Shown here: positions 5,046-5,144 of the stretch, in pieces | Numbering within the stretch: position 1 is the first letter of the stretch | How the letters are laid out: every line of letters begins with the position of its first letter | Assembly (NCBI GenBank): GCA_023386395.1 | Contig: JAEWJV010000239.1 | Coordinates: 1 to 5,144, forward strand | From: Bacteroidota bacterium | GTDB taxonomy: Bacteria; Bacteroidota; Bacteroidia; Chitinophagales; Chitinophagaceae | Reading direction: 5' to 3' | Length of the DNA: 5,144 nucleotides | The notes under the pieces: model-generated | Told to the model about the DNA's origin: nothing | The model's database searches: none | The model's input: the letters and a program-made list of their open reading frames with translations, nothing else | Made by a program: the position numbers and the translations under genes

Positions 5046-5144
5046 TTATAACTGTAGCTGGTTTAATATAAATTCAAAAATAAAATTCCAGTTGTCTATG
5101 GATTGTTTAGTGTTTTGGCCGCTGCCATGGCCGCTGTTATAATC
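5046..5144 (-). CDS. Prolyl-oligopeptidase-type S9 serine peptidase, C-terminal fragment
   Basis: The minus strand is open from the window edge for 32 codons and stops at TAA (plus coordinates 5046-5048). The peptide begins DYNSGHGSGQNTKQSIDNWN and ends with FIFEFILNQLQL. This matches the extreme C-terminus of prolyl oligopeptidases, where the catalytic His lies in an (A/S)GHG(A/S)G motif followed by a short amphipathic helix; the porcine enzyme has AGHGAGKPT at this place. The visible His (sixth residue of the fragment) would be the catalytic one. The catalytic Ser and Asp and the beta-propeller lie beyond the window. Prolyl oligopeptidases cleave short proline-containing peptides; whether this one is cytoplasmic or exported cannot be seen. 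Only about 32 residues are available, so subfamily is open. Confidence 0.75.
   Translation of the reverse strand, partial: DYNSGHGSGQNTKQSIDNWNFIFEFILNQLQL

Noticed and set aside
1..5144. tRNA, rRNA, riboswitch, CRISPR array, insertion sequence or attachment site
   Set aside because: No cloverleaf, spaced repeat array, transposase, terminal inverted repeats or target duplication was seen; nearly all sequence is accounted for by ordinary genes.

Overview
The window looks like a chromosomal housekeeping segment from a member of the Bacteroidota, probably a Chitinophagaceae- or Sphingobacteriia-like lineage. Four things point there. Start codons lack Shine-Dalgarno sequences. Several gene starts are preceded within a few bases by TAnnTTTG, the Bacteroidota -7 promoter element. 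YbeY carries the Bacteroidota form of its metal-binding motif. There is also a lipoprotein and a carboxypeptidase-regulatory-like exported protein of Bacteroidota style. The DNA is moderately AT-rich throughout, and no segment looks foreign.

Layout, left to right. Positions 1-60 hold the last codons of a rightward gene, perhaps a membrane protein, which converges on nadD. nadD (NAD synthesis) and feoA (ferrous iron transport accessory) lie on the minus strand and are probably co-transcribed from a promoter just upstream of feoA. A short divergent region separates feoA from the plus-strand series ybeY (rRNA maturation), a CAP-domain lipoprotein gene overlapping the end of ybeY, and mnmG/gidA (tRNA wobble-uridine modification). 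mnmG is followed by an exported protein with a carboxypeptidase-regulatory-like domain and a TTG start. This gene converges, across a perfect AT-rich hairpin, on a minus-strand gene for a small one-helix membrane protein. Upstream of that gene is the C-terminal end of a prolyl-oligopeptidase-type (S9) peptidase that runs off the window.

The most notable non-coding signal is a pair of near-consensus ParB-binding parS sites (each 15 of 16 bases of TGTTTCACGTGAAACA). One lies in the ybeY/CAP overlap at 1343-1358, the other just upstream of mnmG at 2046-2061. They flank the CAP gene, with centres 703 bp apart. They suggest that this segment is origin-proximal and is a loading point for the chromosome-partition protein ParB, which fits the frequent location of gidA near oriC in other bacteria. 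parA, parB and oriC themselves are not in the window. The second site also overlaps the -33 region of the likely mnmG promoter. Apart from this, I see ordinary core genes and no sign of a mobile element, CRISPR array, RNA gene or defence system.
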